From Candidula unifasciata (lineage: Eukaryota > Mollusca > Gastropoda > Stylommatophora > Geomitridae), in NCBI GenBank assembly GCA_905116865.2, contig CAJHNH020000555.1, positions 148,671 to 212,670 on the forward strand: 64,000 nt of DNA, read 5' to 3'. The stretch's first letter is position 1. Every line of letters begins with the position of its first letter. The notes below the pieces were generated by a model. That model saw nothing but the letters and a program-made list of their open reading frames with translations. It was not told where the DNA came from and did no database searches. Made by a program: the position numbers and the translations under genes. Below are positions 48,187 to 60,358 of the stretch, piece by piece.

Positions 48187-49098
48187 GCAGTTGTAGCAGC
48201 TGATGTTGAACTCATAACAATGGATGACTTTATAAAGATTCATTTACAGAGGAAACTACAAGCAAACATGGCACATGCAGATGTTGATACCAAAAACAAA
48301 AACAAAACAAATTTCAGTTATAATACTGAAATGGATTCTCTTACCTAAGCTGTCAGTAGGGAAAATTAATACGTATCCAGGTGTTATCACTATTACAAGT
48401 CCATTCATTCTACACATCTACGATCGTCGCCGTAAGCACCACGTTCAACTCCCAGTGACAAGCAAAGATTAACAGTCGTAGCACTTTCTCCTCGCCAGCG
48501 CCAAAACAGTGTTGGAGAAACTAAACAAAGATTGAAGACAATCCTCAGGTTTGTCTCTCGTCACCTTGTTATCGGCTACAAGTCCACGCATGCACGATCG
48601 ACTCGACGCGACGAGTTGTGAGTGAGTACCTTGGTGCTAACCAATATCTCGCAGCCGCTCAACAAGGGCAGGTGACTCCGGTAATTCTCTGGCGTCTCAC
48701 GGGAGTGATCGTTTGAAATCTGTTGGCCTTCCTTCTCTGTGCTGGCAGTCAGGTGTTGCAGTGGTACCACACTTCTAGTGGTCGTCCGTCTAGTCTTCGG
48801 AAGCGGTAGGGAGTGTGTCTCAGTCAGAGCTGGATTTAGGCATAATTTAGGCCTCACAATTCGTAGGGGCCTTAACAATTTTTTTTTGTTTCACATATTT
48901 CTAAATCAATTCATCTTTTTTGGAGCCTTTTAGAGGATTCTATAGTATAATTTCTGCTATTTTGTAAAACACATTCTTTATGACTTCTTTCACTAAAAAT
49001 TAAACGACAACACATTTTCCATCTTTTAAAAAAAAATAAACATATTATTAAAGTAATCTGAGATTAGCTGGTATAAATCTAAAATGTTTATGAATATG
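48187..49098. other. No gene recognised
   Basis: Unique-looking. A 100-codon minus-strand frame (48576-48878) has no recognisable domain. Confidence 0.45.
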
Positions 49099-49475
49099 TT
49101 TATTCGACGGATCAACATCATGGCACAAGGGTGTAACCCATAAGTGCTTCGTTCTACTCATAACTCAAGCCTATAGAATATCAACACAGTGCACGAACCC
49201 CTTTGCACTAGCGAGGATCCTGAAATAATTTGGGTAGATGTTTGACTCAAAATTTTGCCCGGGCAGCGCCGTTAGGCTAATCTTTTTTCGATTTCCAACT
49301 GCCAAGATATTCTTTACGTGCGCAATAATACACACGGGGGTTCGTTCTTACTACCCAGAGACCAGGAGAAATTACTGGAATTCACATGAAAAACTCCCAG
49401 CCTTCACCGGGGTTTGAACCCGGGACCTCCAGCACTCGTGGCGGATACCATACTCGAGACCACTCAGCTCCTTGT
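49099..49475 (-). mobile_element. SINE E, copy 1
   Basis: The minus strand gives aaggagctgagtggtctcga (box A region), gtgctggaggtcccgggttc and the box B region gggttcaaaccccgg. The body follows with cctggtctctgg, cccccgtgtgtattattgcg and ttggcagttggaa. The end is atttcaggatcctcgctagt through gcacttatgggttacaccc and atgttgatccgtcgaata. It is about 375 bp and matches 52764-53148 along its whole length. Confidence 0.85.
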
Positions 49476-49826
49476 TTTAATCTTTTAAATATGTTTTTAG
49501 TCAGACAAAAATAAATTGATTGAGAAAGTAAAAGTAAATTAATAATAATCGTATCAAGAACATATTTAAGCATAATAATAAACGTTAATACGGTATAAAG
49601 ATGTATGCAAGCGGGACATGAATGATGCAGATATTGAGGTAGACTTATGGACACAAAATTGCATGGCCCATGTAACGTGGAGGCATACACTTTGGAAGGG
49701 AGTGAAAATAAAGGAAGAAATGATTGCAGAAAAAAAGACTGCTGAGTGTCTGAGGATAAATTGCTGTGAGCAACTGTCAAGGAATGACCCGCCACTACGC
49801 ATAATCATCGAGTCGGGACCTGGTAT

Positions 49827-49827
<1 letters not shown>
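49476..49827. other. No gene recognised
   Basis: AT-rich, unique-looking spacer before the poly-C tract. Confidence 0.5.
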
Positions 49828-50019
<192 letters not shown>

Positions 50020-52535
50020 ATCGACAAAAATTTCAAACTTGGACCCGTCCGGAAAGGTATATAGTCCCTTATATTGATATATACCTTTATCGGATAAAAT
50101 AATAATGTCTACACCTTCTAGTTGCCTTGACTTATCGTCATTTTCAAATTTGCAACTGTAGGTTGGTTATTTCTAGGGTTTTATTTGAATATTCCTGGAA
50201 ACCGGTTTACTACTTGCTCATGTATACAAGTAACTTCTTCTTACTGACGCCAGGCGTAAGTTAGTGCGGGCATTCTTCTGCCGGCATTCCTAGAAACCAG
50301 AGATATTCATCGACGCCTAACAAATTTACACTTTGAGAAGGCGGCCTGTAGTGTCTAGGACATTTCCTAAGCTTGGGCAAGTTAATTATAGTTTACGAGT
50401 ACCTTAAATGATGTCTTGTTAAAAGGGTCACTGCTGTAGATATACCGGCCTCGGCTATGGGATCGCACATAGTTCAACCGTTCTTGATCTCCAGAGAACC
50501 GGATCCGAACCTTAGACCTTCTTCTATACAGACTAAATAGTTTGTGCCCTAAATAACCCACAACATTGGTAAAGAAATTGAACCTTCAAGTGTTTACCAT
50601 TTAAACAAACAACAGAAGTTTGTGCAGTACTAATAAGGACGGAGTATGTAGGTCAGTTACTTGGCAGCTAGCGCGTTGCTTTGAGTGTGTTTGACACAGA
50701 TCAATGGATGTATAGTGAATGGCCTGAGGAAACGGAAGAGATATGGGTACAGACTGTAAACATTAGTGTCTGTGTGCAGATATGAGGGGGTGGAGAGAAT
50801 GAGATACGTGTGATAGTGTCTATCTATCTTCATTATATATATATCTGACTTTCCATCTCTTGCACTAAACAGACAGATAAATGATAGGAGACATTGTCTC
50901 CTGGTCTTGAGAGTACACTCTGAGGGATGAAACAGAGGAGCAGAGGTGGAGTAGGCTGATGTGGGATGGAAACTGATTGCTTATTCTGAGTCTTTCCTGT
51001 CAAGATGATACCCTCTTGGTGATTACTAATTCTGAGTTCTTTCCTGACAGGATGAAACCTCTGTAAAGAGCAGGCAGATTAATCACAGTCCTACCAACAT
51101 CCACAAACCAACTATCCACCAGCTAACACCAGTGCATGTACTTGGCATCATCATGGTGTGCCATATACACCAAAACCTTAACAGGGCCAGAGCGTGTGAG
51201 TGAACTCCAGAGCAGGTGAACATTTGCAGAGTATATCCATACTCGAGTGTACCAGTCTTCAGAAGCTTGGTGGAGCTCAGAGACAGAGTTGTGACCTGAC
51301 CTGTGGGAGAGACTCGCTGAGTCCCTATACAGTTCCTGTGTCCTCGATGGCGAGGTACTCCTCTATGACCAGATCCACTTGAAGCAGAACTACCAGAGTC
51401 AACTACAGTCAAATCACCAGGAGCTAAGGGGTGCATCATCAATAGAACTCTGATAAGTGCCAGTTTTGATTCAATATCATGCTCTATTCTGCACAGCTCC
51501 AATGTATTCCAATGATGACACTGGGAGATAGTCAAGACCTGCTGGCTGTTTCAATATCTGAGTCGTTGCTCTGAGTTCTGATCCTACAAACATTCTAAAC
51601 ATTATTCTTTTATTTATGTAAAGAAGTTGTATTGATTACATGCATTCATTTTCATGGCTGACTTAGGTGTCTTTATTTCACCTTTCTAAGTGTTTAGCAC
51701 TGATGTGTGTATGTATAATAAGTATTATATGTGTTAACATGGTTATGATAGTAAACTAGCATAACCTGGGGGCTTTCTTTTTATAGTAGTGGGGGTGTCC
51801 AGCCAAGTGTACCTAGGAATATTGTATTCATATACTAACATATTTTGTAGTGCCAAAACTTGAGTTGCCCTACTCCAGAAATAAGTTGAGCGTATATTGG
51901 CCACGGGGCATCCCTTAGACCAATACGAGCCAAACGACTCAACATAATTATTTCTGAGTGCTGTTGGTTCTTAAGGAGAAATCCTTAAATCAGGCACTTG
52001 ACAGGAGTGATATGTGACAGCAACAACAACAACAACAACAACAACAACAAAATACTGTTGTCTGCAAAGACCGAAAGGCACCTACAAAACACAACACTAA
52101 TGTACCATAATCGAAACACATGAACTTTTCATTTAAATAACTTCTGTTTTTGTAAGTTAAGCAAGCTTTCCCTCGTGCAAAACCCTATCCATTTTGTCAC
52201 TTATTACATGTACCCATCTTCGTGTTTCTCCGTCCCTGCCTCTATTTTCTGGTACCGTGTCTTCTGTTGTTACTGTTTTTCCACCAACCATGGCGTTTGA
52301 TATAGTCGAAATATTTAAGAGTTCCAGGCAACATGCTGTTTACTAGCCAATCTTCTCTGATATTTGGACCTTGCAGATTGTCAATGTGTCTTTTATTTTT
52401 GATGCAGGGTATTCTGAGAATCTTTCTTAATATTTGAGTTCAAAATGCTCCTATTTTCTTCCTTAATGACTGCGAGAAAGTCTACGACTCATATCCTTAT
52501 ATTGCTACAGGAAAGATGCATTCTCTCAGAATTGA
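50020..52535. other. No gene recognised; (ACA)n at 52020-52050
   Basis: The longest stretch without a recognised repeat. A non-repetitive 150-codon minus-strand frame (51083-51535) starts at TTG and shows no domain. I leave it uncalled. Short (AT)n lies at 50836-50846. Confidence 0.4.
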
Positions 52536-52539
52536 GTTT

Positions 52540-52652
52540 CTTCTTCTTTCTCTGCCTTCATCCGAAAATGTAATTATTGGTATATTTGCACCTTTCGGCC
52601 GACACATCCGACTTCTGCAGGCATTTGTTGGCCGGGTTAGCCTTCCCTGAGA
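52540..52652 (-). mobile_element. Dispersed repeat G, copy 2, with short TTC run
   Basis: gtatatttgcacctttcggc, then cgacacatccgacttctgca and gggttagccttccc match 32585-32662. ttcttcttctttctctgcc lies to its left, as at copy 1. Confidence 0.75.
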
Positions 52653-52763
52653 ACTGAGTTTGATTTGCTTGCTGGTGCTGAAGCCTAGATTCTCAATATT
52701 GTTTCAGAATGTTATGTATTTAATACATATTTATCATATAGTTTTTGGATGAGAGCGGGAAGG

Positions 52764-53148
52764 GGGAAGGCTAAGTGTTCTCGAGGCATGGCGTCCGTCT
52801 CGAGTGCTGGAGGTCCTGGGTTCAGGACCCGGTACAGGCTAGGATTTTTTTTTCACGTGGATTTCTAGTAACTTCCCCTGGTCTTTGTGAAGTAAGATCG
52901 GACGCCCGTGTGTACTGTTGCGTACGTAAAACAAAATCCATTGGCAGTTGGAACTCGAAAAGAGTAGCCTACTCAAAGTATTTCAGGATCCTCGTCAGTG
53001 ATACAGAGTTCGTGCACTGCGCTGAGATCTACGGAGCATTTGTGTGTACCACCCGTGTGCCATGATGTTGAATTAAAGGTATAAGTAGAACAGGGCACTT
53101 ATGGGTTACCACCGTTGTGCCAACATTTTGATCCGTTGTTTAAGCCAT
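52764..53148 (+). mobile_element. SINE E, copy 2
   Basis: Head ggctaagtgttctcgaggca, box B ggttcaggaccc, body cgcccgtgtgtactgttgcg and ttggcagttggaa. The end is tatttcaggatcctcgtcag, then gcacttatgggttacc. It shares the full body with the minus-strand copy at 49099-49475. Confidence 0.85.
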
Positions 53149-53587
53149 GGCCCTCCCGACTGCCCCGTTTAAACCTTTCATAAACCTCTTATTTAGTTGG
53201 TGCTGTACCTATTTTGTTTCACATTTGTCCAGGGGCGCCGCAGCTAGGAGCTCAGGCTACATTTAATATGATTTCAAATGTATAATTATAATTTTTTTAC
53301 TATTATTGTTGTTATTATTATTATTTCTTGAACTAGAATTACGTCCCTTTGGTGCCCCCCCCCCCCCCGTTTTTTTTTTAGCGAGATAGAAATCTCTTCC
53401 CTATTTCACCTTGACAATGTTTTCTTTGTTTTGGGTATGCGCGCCTAGTTTTGCCACATTTGACCGGTACAATATATTGTACCACCTCACCTCAGTAACA
53501 AGGTTTCCTGCCCTCTGCCGTCTAATTCTTGAACTAGTTTTCTTCACCATAGCAAAATGCTGTGCAGGATTTTTTTTTTTTAAATAT
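53149..53587. other. No gene; poly-C 53356-53369, T runs
   Basis: Includes a TTA/TTG-rich stretch near 53290-53330. No domain recognised. Confidence 0.5.
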
Positions 53588-53828
53588 GTCTGTTGGCTCT
53601 GTGGCTAAGTCGATGCAAACGCTTCGTAATGCCGAGGTGCCGTGTTCTATCCCAGCTGCGGGACATGCGCCTTGCGTTGGTTTCGACAGTGTTATCAAGA
53701 AAGCCGACCGTCCAGGAAGCAATGGCAAACTACTGGACGTAAATTTGCCTAAAAAAACATTAAAACAGCCAGGCCTGGCTGTTGGGTTGGTTCTGCAACG
53801 TCCTGTAAAGGATACGCAACTAACCTTA
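53588..53828 (+). mobile_element. SINE A, copy on plus strand
   Basis: ggctctgtggctaagtcgat (box A), gtgttctatcccagc (box B, one base off GGTTCGATCCC), ttggtttcgacag, gcaatggcaaactactggac, and the end cctgtaaaggatacgcaact. An inner block cagccaggcctggctg is more compact than at 19.6 kb. Box B damage makes transcription doubtful. Confidence 0.85.
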
Positions 53829-54644
53829 TTTCTAACTGCTATAAAATATTCTTGACCAAGGTGCTAGTCCATACTATGCTCAGGTAGAAGAACGCATGAA
53901 GTTCAGCCTCCCAGGGGCAGATTGGCTCTTCTGCGCGCAGTATAGCGAAGACGATTTTGCAGCGTCAGTAGCAATCAAATCTTGTTTTTGTGTTGGGAAA
54001 CGTTAATGGAGGGAGGGGAGTAAGCAGTCGAAGTCGAAGGAGGAGAAGGAGTTGTAAGGAAGATAAGAAAGAAGAGGAAGAAGAAGAAGATGTTGATGAT
54101 GATTGCGAATAAAACAGAAGATAAGTAAAAGGTGAAGAAGAGACAGAACGAGAGGGACAACAATTAAGAAACTGTTTTTTACTTGTTTTGAGAGTCACAA
54201 CCGAACGTTGGTAAAGACAAACATCTAAAGCAACAAAATATAATTTAGATAAACACCAAGACGCCAGCAGACATGGAAAGTACTAAAAGTCTGCAGTCGG
54301 CCACGATCATTTTCTAGAGTGGCTGCCCATTGATCACTGTTGGAGTTGCAGCCAAGTCTCCCGTCTCAAAACGTGACGGTCACGTGATTCGAAAACTCGT
54401 GCGTCATTGGCTGTGTGCTTTAGTGGCAGTTTTATGTTCCATTTTCTTTTTTTTTTGGGGGGGGGGGGGGTGGGGGGGGGGGAGTGGGGGTTGTATGTTT
54501 ATTTTTAAAAAAAATTGTGTTCTGTCTTTCCTCCTGCCATTGTGCGTTTCTGCCGGCTTTCTCCGTGGGTGTCTTCGTCTTGTTAAACTTATAATCGAGA
54601 CGATGGGATTATAATCTAGCCATCCGTTCGTGGGATGCAATTTG
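53829..54644. other. No gene; GAA-rich 54040-54090, poly-G 54457-54491
   Basis: Unique-looking apart from an impure GAA/GGA stretch and a G tract. Confidence 0.55.
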
Positions 54645-54832
54645 TCGTTACTTGAAGCTCTACTCTGGCTCTTGCCAGGGGCCGCTATATGTCTCGGCTT
54701 TAAATATCGTCTAATGGCTGAACGCGGTTTCTGGGACCTCTCCACGGGTGATCCTCATCCACATGGTGGCACTTTGTGTCATCGGGTGTTTATCGACTGT
54801 GTGATGTCCTAGTGGAGTAAAAGAAGATAGGC
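54645..54832 (-). mobile_element. Dispersed family F, copy 6
   Basis: Plus-strand reading: cttgaagctctactctggct, cttgccaggggccgctat, gcggtttctgggacctctcc, acatggtggcactttgtgtc and gtgtgatgtcctagtgg. It is closest in arrangement to copy 3 at 23316. Confidence 0.8.
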
Positions 54833-55394
54833 AGATAGGATGGGCTACATTGCATCGGGCATTATCCCATTTGGCTTGGTCTCTCTTCGCAGAGAACGTC
54901 ACACAAACCATGAACTCCGCAGCCCCAGCGAAGATCCCCGGGAGTCTCCGTAAACAAATCCGCATTAGAAAACTAAAAACGATGCAGCTGTGAAACGAAC
55001 CCCACGACCTTCAGACAGCGGGGCAAACGGATTGATCCCTTCACCACTGTTGCTTTCGGTGCAGCCATTTTAAGCTTACCAATGGATGACAACAGTAATA
55101 GTGCACGTCTTTTCACAAAGAAAGTGTTAGATTTGTTCAACATGTCCAGTCCTTTTACGCAAAGTCGAGTCTCTCCAAAGTTTTCACCCTTTCCTGACAT
55201 GAGACCTGTTTTTAAATGTCAGCCTCCCCCCCCCCCCCCCCCCCCCCCCCCCCACACCGCCTTTCCATGATATTTGATGGTGACTTCTAGTTCCAAAATC
55301 CCGCTCTTCGCATGCTAATCCAACAGCAACCAATCCCAGAGATCCAGTTCACCCGCATACAACAGTTTTGCAGAAGATCTGCGCTAATAGTGAT
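54833..55394. other. No gene; poly-C 55226-55252
   Basis: Unique-looking. Frames crossing the poly-C are unreliable. Confidence 0.5.
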
Positions 55395-55630
55395 GATAAT
55401 GATTCTTCCTTTAAAGCATGTCGTAAGAATCGATTAACTGGGCGCTTCCTTCGATGTCGGAGTGCATTTGTCTGAGAGGCATGGAAACCAAAAATCTGCA
55501 TACACATAAACCAGATCTGTAAAACGGATGTACATGCAACAGTCAGGTTTTGGAACGGGACTAAAGTCCAGAGGTTGACCAACAACCAGAACTTCCTGCT
55601 AGAGTTTGCAGTCTCTGAGCGTGAAGCAGG
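55395..55630 (+). mobile_element. Dispersed family H, copy 3
   Basis: agcatgtcgtaagaatcgat, gatgtcggagtgcatttgtc, accagatctgtaaaacggat, caacagtcaggttttgg and tctgagcgtgaagcaggaga match the other H copies. The ccgtgtgggttcc head is missing. Confidence 0.8.
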
Positions 55631-55689
55631 AGAAGATAATAAGGATAAAAGAACTCGCTTAGAACATGGTGGCTATTTAATGGTTATAG

Positions 55690-57745
55690 GGAGATCGTGA
55701 TGATACTGGTGTAAGCTGTGATGATACTGGTGTAGGCTGTGATCATACTGGTGTAGGCTGTGATGATACTGGTGTAGGCTGTGATGATACTGGTGTAGGC
55801 TGTGATGATACTGGTGTAGGCTGTGATGATACTGGTGTAGGCTGTGATGATACTGGTGTAGGCTGTGATGATACTGGTGTAGGCTGTGATGATACTGGTG
55901 CAGGCTGTGATGATACTGGTGTAGGCTGTGATGATACTGGTGTAAGCTGTGAAGATGCTTGTGTAGGCTGTGATGATACTGGTGCAGGCTGTGATGATAC
56001 TGGTGTAGGCTGTGATGATACTGGTGTAAGCTGTGAAGATGCTGGTGTAGGCTGTGATGATACTGGTGTAGGCTGTGATGATACTGGTGTAGGCTGTGAT
56101 GATACTGGTGTAGGCTGTGATCATACTGGTGTAAACTGTGATGATACTGGTGTAGGCTGTGATGATACTGGTGTAGGCTGTGATGATACTGGTGTAGGCT
56201 GTGATGATACTGGTGTAGGCTGTGATGATACTGGTGTAGGCTGTGATGATACTGGTGTAGGCTGTGATGATACTGGTGCAGGCTGTGATGATACTGGTGT
56301 AGGCTGTGATGATACTGGTGTAAGCTGTGAAGATGCTGGTGTAGGCTGTGATGATACTGGTGCAGTCTGTGATGATACTGGTGTAGGCTGTGATGATACT
56401 GGTGTAAGCTTTGATGATACTGGTGCAGGCTGTGATCATACTGGTGTAGGCTGTGATGATACTGGTGTAGGCTGTGATGATACTGGTGTAAGCTGTGATG
56501 ATACTGGTGTAGGCTGTGATGATACTGGTGTAAGCTGTGATGATACTGCTGTAGGCTGTGATGATACTGGTGTAGGCTGTGATGATACTGGTGTAGGCTG
56601 TGATGATACTGGTGTAAGCTGTGAAGATGCTGGTGTAAGCTTTGATGATACTGATGTAGGCTGTGATGATACTGGTGTAGGCTGTGATGATACTGGTGTA
56701 AGCTGTGAAGATGCTGGTGTAAGCTTTGATGATACTGATGTAGGCTGTGATGATACTGGTGTAGGCTGTGATGATACTGGTGTAGGCTGTGATGATACTG
56801 GTGTAGGCTATGATGATACTGGTGTAGGCTGTGATGATACTGGTGTAGGCTGTGATGATACTGGTGCAGTCTGTGATGATACTGGTGTAGGCTGTGATGA
56901 TACTGGTGCAGGCTGTGATCATACTGGTGTAGGCTGTGATGATACTGGTGTAGGCTGTGATGATACTGGTGTAAGCTGTGATGATACTGGTGTAGGCTGT
57001 GATGATACTGGTGTAAGCTGTGATGATACTGCTGTAGGCTGTGATGATACTGGTGTAGGCTGTGATGATACTGGTGTAGGCTGTGATGATACTGGTGTAA
57101 GCTGTGAAGATGCTGGTGTAAGCTTTGATGATACTGATGTAGGCTGTGATGATACTGGTGTAGGCTGTGATGATACTGGTGTAGGCTGTGAAGATGCTGG
57201 TGTAAGCTTTGATGATACTGATGTAGGCTGTGATGATACTGGTGTAGGCTGTGATGATACTGGTGTAAGCTGTGAAGATGCTGGTGTAAGCTTTGATGAT
57301 ACTGATGTAGGCTGTGATGATACTGGTGTAGGTTGTGATGATACTGGTGTAGGCTGTGATGATACAGGTGTAGGCTGTGATGATACTGGTGTAGGCTGTG
57401 ATGATACTGGTGTAGGCTGTGATGATACAGGTGTAGGCTGTGATGATACTGGTGTAGGCTGTGATGATACTGGTGCAGTCTGTGATGATACTGGTGTAGG
57501 TTGTGATGATACTGGTGTAGGCTATGATGATACTGGTGTAGGCTGTGATCATACTGGTGTAGGCTGTGATGATACTGGTGTAGACTGCGATGATACTGGT
57601 GAAGGTTGTGTTGATACTGGTGAAGGATGTGATGATACTAGTGTAGGCTGTGATGATACTGGTGAAGGATGTGATGATACTAGTGTAGGCTGTGATGATA
57701 CTGGTGAAGGATGTGATGATACTGGTGTAGGCTGTGTTGATACAG
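55690..57745. repeat. 21-bp minisatellite, about 98 copies
   Basis: The unit is tgatgatactggtgtaggct plus g. Variant monomers (aagatgctgg, aagctttgatg, atactgatg) recur every 84 bp in places. A larger block around 56425 recurs near 56911, showing segmental duplication inside the array. From 57580 to 57740 copies are more diverged (gtgaaggatgtgatg). The minus strand stays open for 622 codons as a 7-residue repeat because 21 is divisible by 3. Start and end lie inside the array. Confidence 0.95.
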
Positions 57746-57793
57746 CATTATGTTGCTGAAGATTTTAATTACTTCATTGATTTTTATGATGGT

Positions 57794-58042
57794 AATGAAT
57801 CAAGGAGGGCGGTTAGAACACTGGGCTCTCAAGCGGGAGACCCGGGTTCGAATCCTCAGTAAGGCTGGGATTTTTTCTGTTGAGGGCACAATAAAAGCGT
57901 TACCTGCACAGTTGTGGCGACAGCACTTGCCATGCGGCCGTAAATCCTCAGACTCAAAGATCCCCCCCCCCCCCCACATCTTCACCTCAAAAATGGTAAA
58001 ATAAAGGCAGTAATTAGCAGGTGTTTAGCAATGAATCAAGGA
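57794..58042 (+). mobile_element. SINE D, complete, with exact 13-bp target site duplications
   Basis: aatgaatcaagga occurs exactly at 57794-57806 and 58030-58042. The 223 bp between start with a tRNA-like head. Box A is gcggttagaacactgg. A possible anticodon stem area lies around gggctctcaagcgggagacc. Box B is cccgggttcgaatcctc, a perfect GGTTCGAATCC. The body includes gcgacagcacttgccatgcg and gtaaatcctcagactc, a poly-C tract (57962-57976) and an AT-rich end. It is the best preserved Pol III head in the window. Confidence 0.9.
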
Positions 58043-58059
58043 TGGTGCTGAACTGTTGC

Positions 58060-58250
58060 CAGCTCTTGTGGTGCAGCAGCTAAGCGCTCGCCTGCGGATC
58101 CGAAGGTTAAAGGTTCCTAAAGTAATGGGAAGTGAAGACGACAGGCGTGATGTTGACCTGAAAACCCACCGAGTGCCGACTAGTCTAGCAGATATCTACC
58201 TATCCCAACTGTCCTAGGAGCCTGAAGTCGGGGAAAAGGGTTTTTGAATT
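58060..58250 (+). mobile_element. SINE B, decayed copy
   Basis: tggtgcagcagctaagcgct and cgcctgcggatccgaaggtt form the head. gggaagtgaagacgacaggc, accgagtgccgac and gaagtcggggaaaaggg are body remnants. The middle is deleted. Confidence 0.7.
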
Positions 58251-58465
58251 GACTGGATTTACTGACCTGGTGTTGATAACTACTTGACTACGATTTTCTG
58301 CTTATAGCCAATAACAAAACGGGATATCAGCTGGGATGATAACGGCGGTAATCAAAGGATAACATCAACTATGGTGATAAGAATAAGATACTAGCCTTTA
58401 GAGTGTGAAGAAAAGTGAGGCCATTCTTGAGTTTTTTTTTTTTTCTAAATTCACTTCTGCTCATA

Positions 58466-58590
58466 TCGGTGTGCAATGGCAAACTACTGGACACAAATTT
58501 GCCTAGACAAAAAAAAAAAAAAAAAAAAAACGGAACAGCCAAAAAATGCTGGGCTTGGTTCTTCAATGTCTTGTAATGGGACACAACTAA
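58466..58590 (+). mobile_element. SINE A, 3' part
   Basis: tgcaatggcaaactactgga, caaatttgcctagac, a 22-bp A run, acagccaaaaaatgctgggc and tcaatgtcttgtaatggg match the 3' half of SINE A. The tRNA-like head is absent. Confidence 0.75.
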
Positions 58591-58604
58591 TATTATCTCA
58601 TACC

Positions 58605-58920
58605 CGTGTGGGTTCCGCGACTCCGTTGTGTGTGTGTGTGTGTGTGTGGGGGGGGGGGGTGGGGACAAGAATAGACCCAATGCCTGCACAAGAAGCATGT
58701 CGTAAGAAGCAACTAATTGAGGGCTTTCTTCTAAATTGGAATGTATCTGCCTGAAGGGTCTTGAACCAATCGTCTGCATACAAATATACCAGATCTGTAA
58801 AACAGATGTGAACGCAACACTCAGGTTCTGCAAGAAAATTAAAACCCATAGGTGGACGAACAAAAAAAACATTTCGTCTAAGTTTACAGACTGTGAACGC
58901 GATGAAAAAAAAAAGAGCAA
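58605..58920 (+). mobile_element. Dispersed family H, copy 4
   Basis: Starts cccgtgtgggttccgcgac, contains an expanded (TG)n plus poly-G stretch (58624-58660), then gacaagaatagacccaatgc, gcatgtcgtaagaagcaact, accagatctgtaaaacagat and gcaacactcaggttctgc. It ends in gcgatgaaaaaaaaaagagc. It is the longest plus-strand copy. Confidence 0.8.
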
Positions 58921-59393
58921 GTTCGGTACACAAAGAAGGAATGTGAAATATGGCCAGGCCAGAAATACATCATCGACACATTCGTTTTCTGGCCTCTCCT
59001 TTTTTAAAATTTTTTAAATTCTGTTAATGTCCACGTAGACCCGCACACAATAAAGCCATTGATTAGCAAATTAGATTTGCCATGAATTTTTGTCTCTCCC
59101 CTGGCTAGATTGTCCCTCAGCGTGCATAGTAACATCCCATAACGACGATGTATTCTATTGTAAGGCAATTATGCCAGTTAGAAAATCGTTATACGTTGAC
59201 CTGAGTTAAATCGCGATTATTCCTACAAAGGATAAAGTGCGGTGAAGTTGTGATGCCAGGGTATTGATCGCCCATGTAAGCCATAACTTTTTCTTGCTGG
59301 CGATTAAGCACGCACATAGGCTAGTTTCTGTTGTGTAAGACGGTGGTGGAATAGAAACTAGGACATTACGTCCCAGAGAAGTGGTTCTCTCTC
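58921..59393. other. No gene recognised
   Basis: Unique-looking sequence leading into the 54-bp array. Confidence 0.5.
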
Positions 59394-59634
59394 GGTTCAT
59401 TGCCTTGAATGTTGGTTATTTAATTCCCCGGAGAAGTGGTTCTTTCTTGGTCCATTACTTTGAATGTTGGTTATTAAATTCCCCGGAGAAGTGGTCCTCT
59501 CTCGGTTCATTGCTTTGAATGTTGGCAAATAAATTCCCGGAGAAATGGTTCTCTGTTGGTTCCTTGTGTTAAATATTGGAGATTTAATTCCCGGAGAAGT
59601 GGTCCTTTCTCGGTCCATTGCTTTGAATGTTGGT
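59394..59634. repeat. 54-55-bp minisatellite, left part
   Basis: Units of ggagaagtggttctctctcg, gttcattgctttgaatgttg and ggatttaattcccc. The array stops mid-unit at ..gaatgttggt and resumes in phase at 60359. Confidence 0.95.
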
Positions 59635-60358
59635 TGTAGTGAGTCATTTTCTCCCCATTAAGTTATGCCCGATAGATGACGTCAGTAATAAATGTAAGGC
59701 GAATGTTTTGACTGACTGAGATAACACGAGATTTATGTCTTGAGTTTCATGAGAGACATCTGAAAGTCAGGTTTTATGTGAAACATGATTGTTCACGTGA
59801 ACCATGAAGGTTGACTGGCAGGATTCGTGTGAAATGCGAATTATCACGGGCCAGACACGACTTTCAACGGTGGGGAATTCGTGAGAATGAAATTATCCAG
59901 AATATTCGAGAACATGACAGATCAGAGGGCTATATAATAGCGAAGAAAGGTTTGTGAGGCAGTCTCGTTTAGGCCAAGGGAAGGTGTATGTGTTCGGAAG
60001 AATGTTGACGTCTGAATAGCGTGATTTCCCAATGCCTACCTGGCATAAAATAGCGGCTGACGGAAACGGTGGCCAGCTGTGAATGACTGTCGTCTGGATG
60101 GAGGGAGCTACTGTGTTTCGCTAAGTTGTGTGAATTCTACGATGTTACAAAGGTATGATTGACTGTTTAGAGCATTGATGAGTGATATTGTCGTGTATAA
60201 ACATTTACTGACTGCAACATCAGCGAGTGAAAATAAACAGTACGTGTAACTTCTGAACGTCTGCCAGCGTCCATGTTTTCTCGTTCTTGTCAGTTGGTGA
60301 ATGGAAAGATGCGGTGACTCATTCGAGCCAGCAATTAATAACAATGAAGATCACTGCA
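59635..60358 (+). mobile_element. Solo LTR (724 bp) inserted in the minisatellite
   Basis: The insert begins TGTAGTGAGTC and ends GATCACTGCA, giving TG...CA ends with inverted repeats (TGTAGTGA / TCACTGCA, one change). The array bases TGGT occur on both sides (59631-59634 and 60359-60362) as a 4-bp target duplication. TATATAATA at 59931-59939 is a good TATA box and AATAAA at 60232-60237 a polyadenylation signal, in the order expected of a plus-strand LTR. No gag or pol lies beside it, so it is a recombination remnant. Size and duplication fit Ty3/Gypsy-like or related elements. Confidence 0.88.

Noticed and set aside
50480..50560. Minus-strand box-B-like ggttcggatcc as another SINE
   Set aside because: No convincing box A at the right distance and no second copy in the window.
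51083..51535. 150-codon minus-strand frame as a host exon
   Set aside because: Starts at TTG, no domain recognised, and the plus strand is similarly open in pieces. The evidence is too weak for a call.
57807..57860. A genuine tRNA gene at the SINE D head
   Set aside because: Boxes A and B are good, but the sequence continues into a SINE body with target site duplications and no complete acceptor stem is visible.
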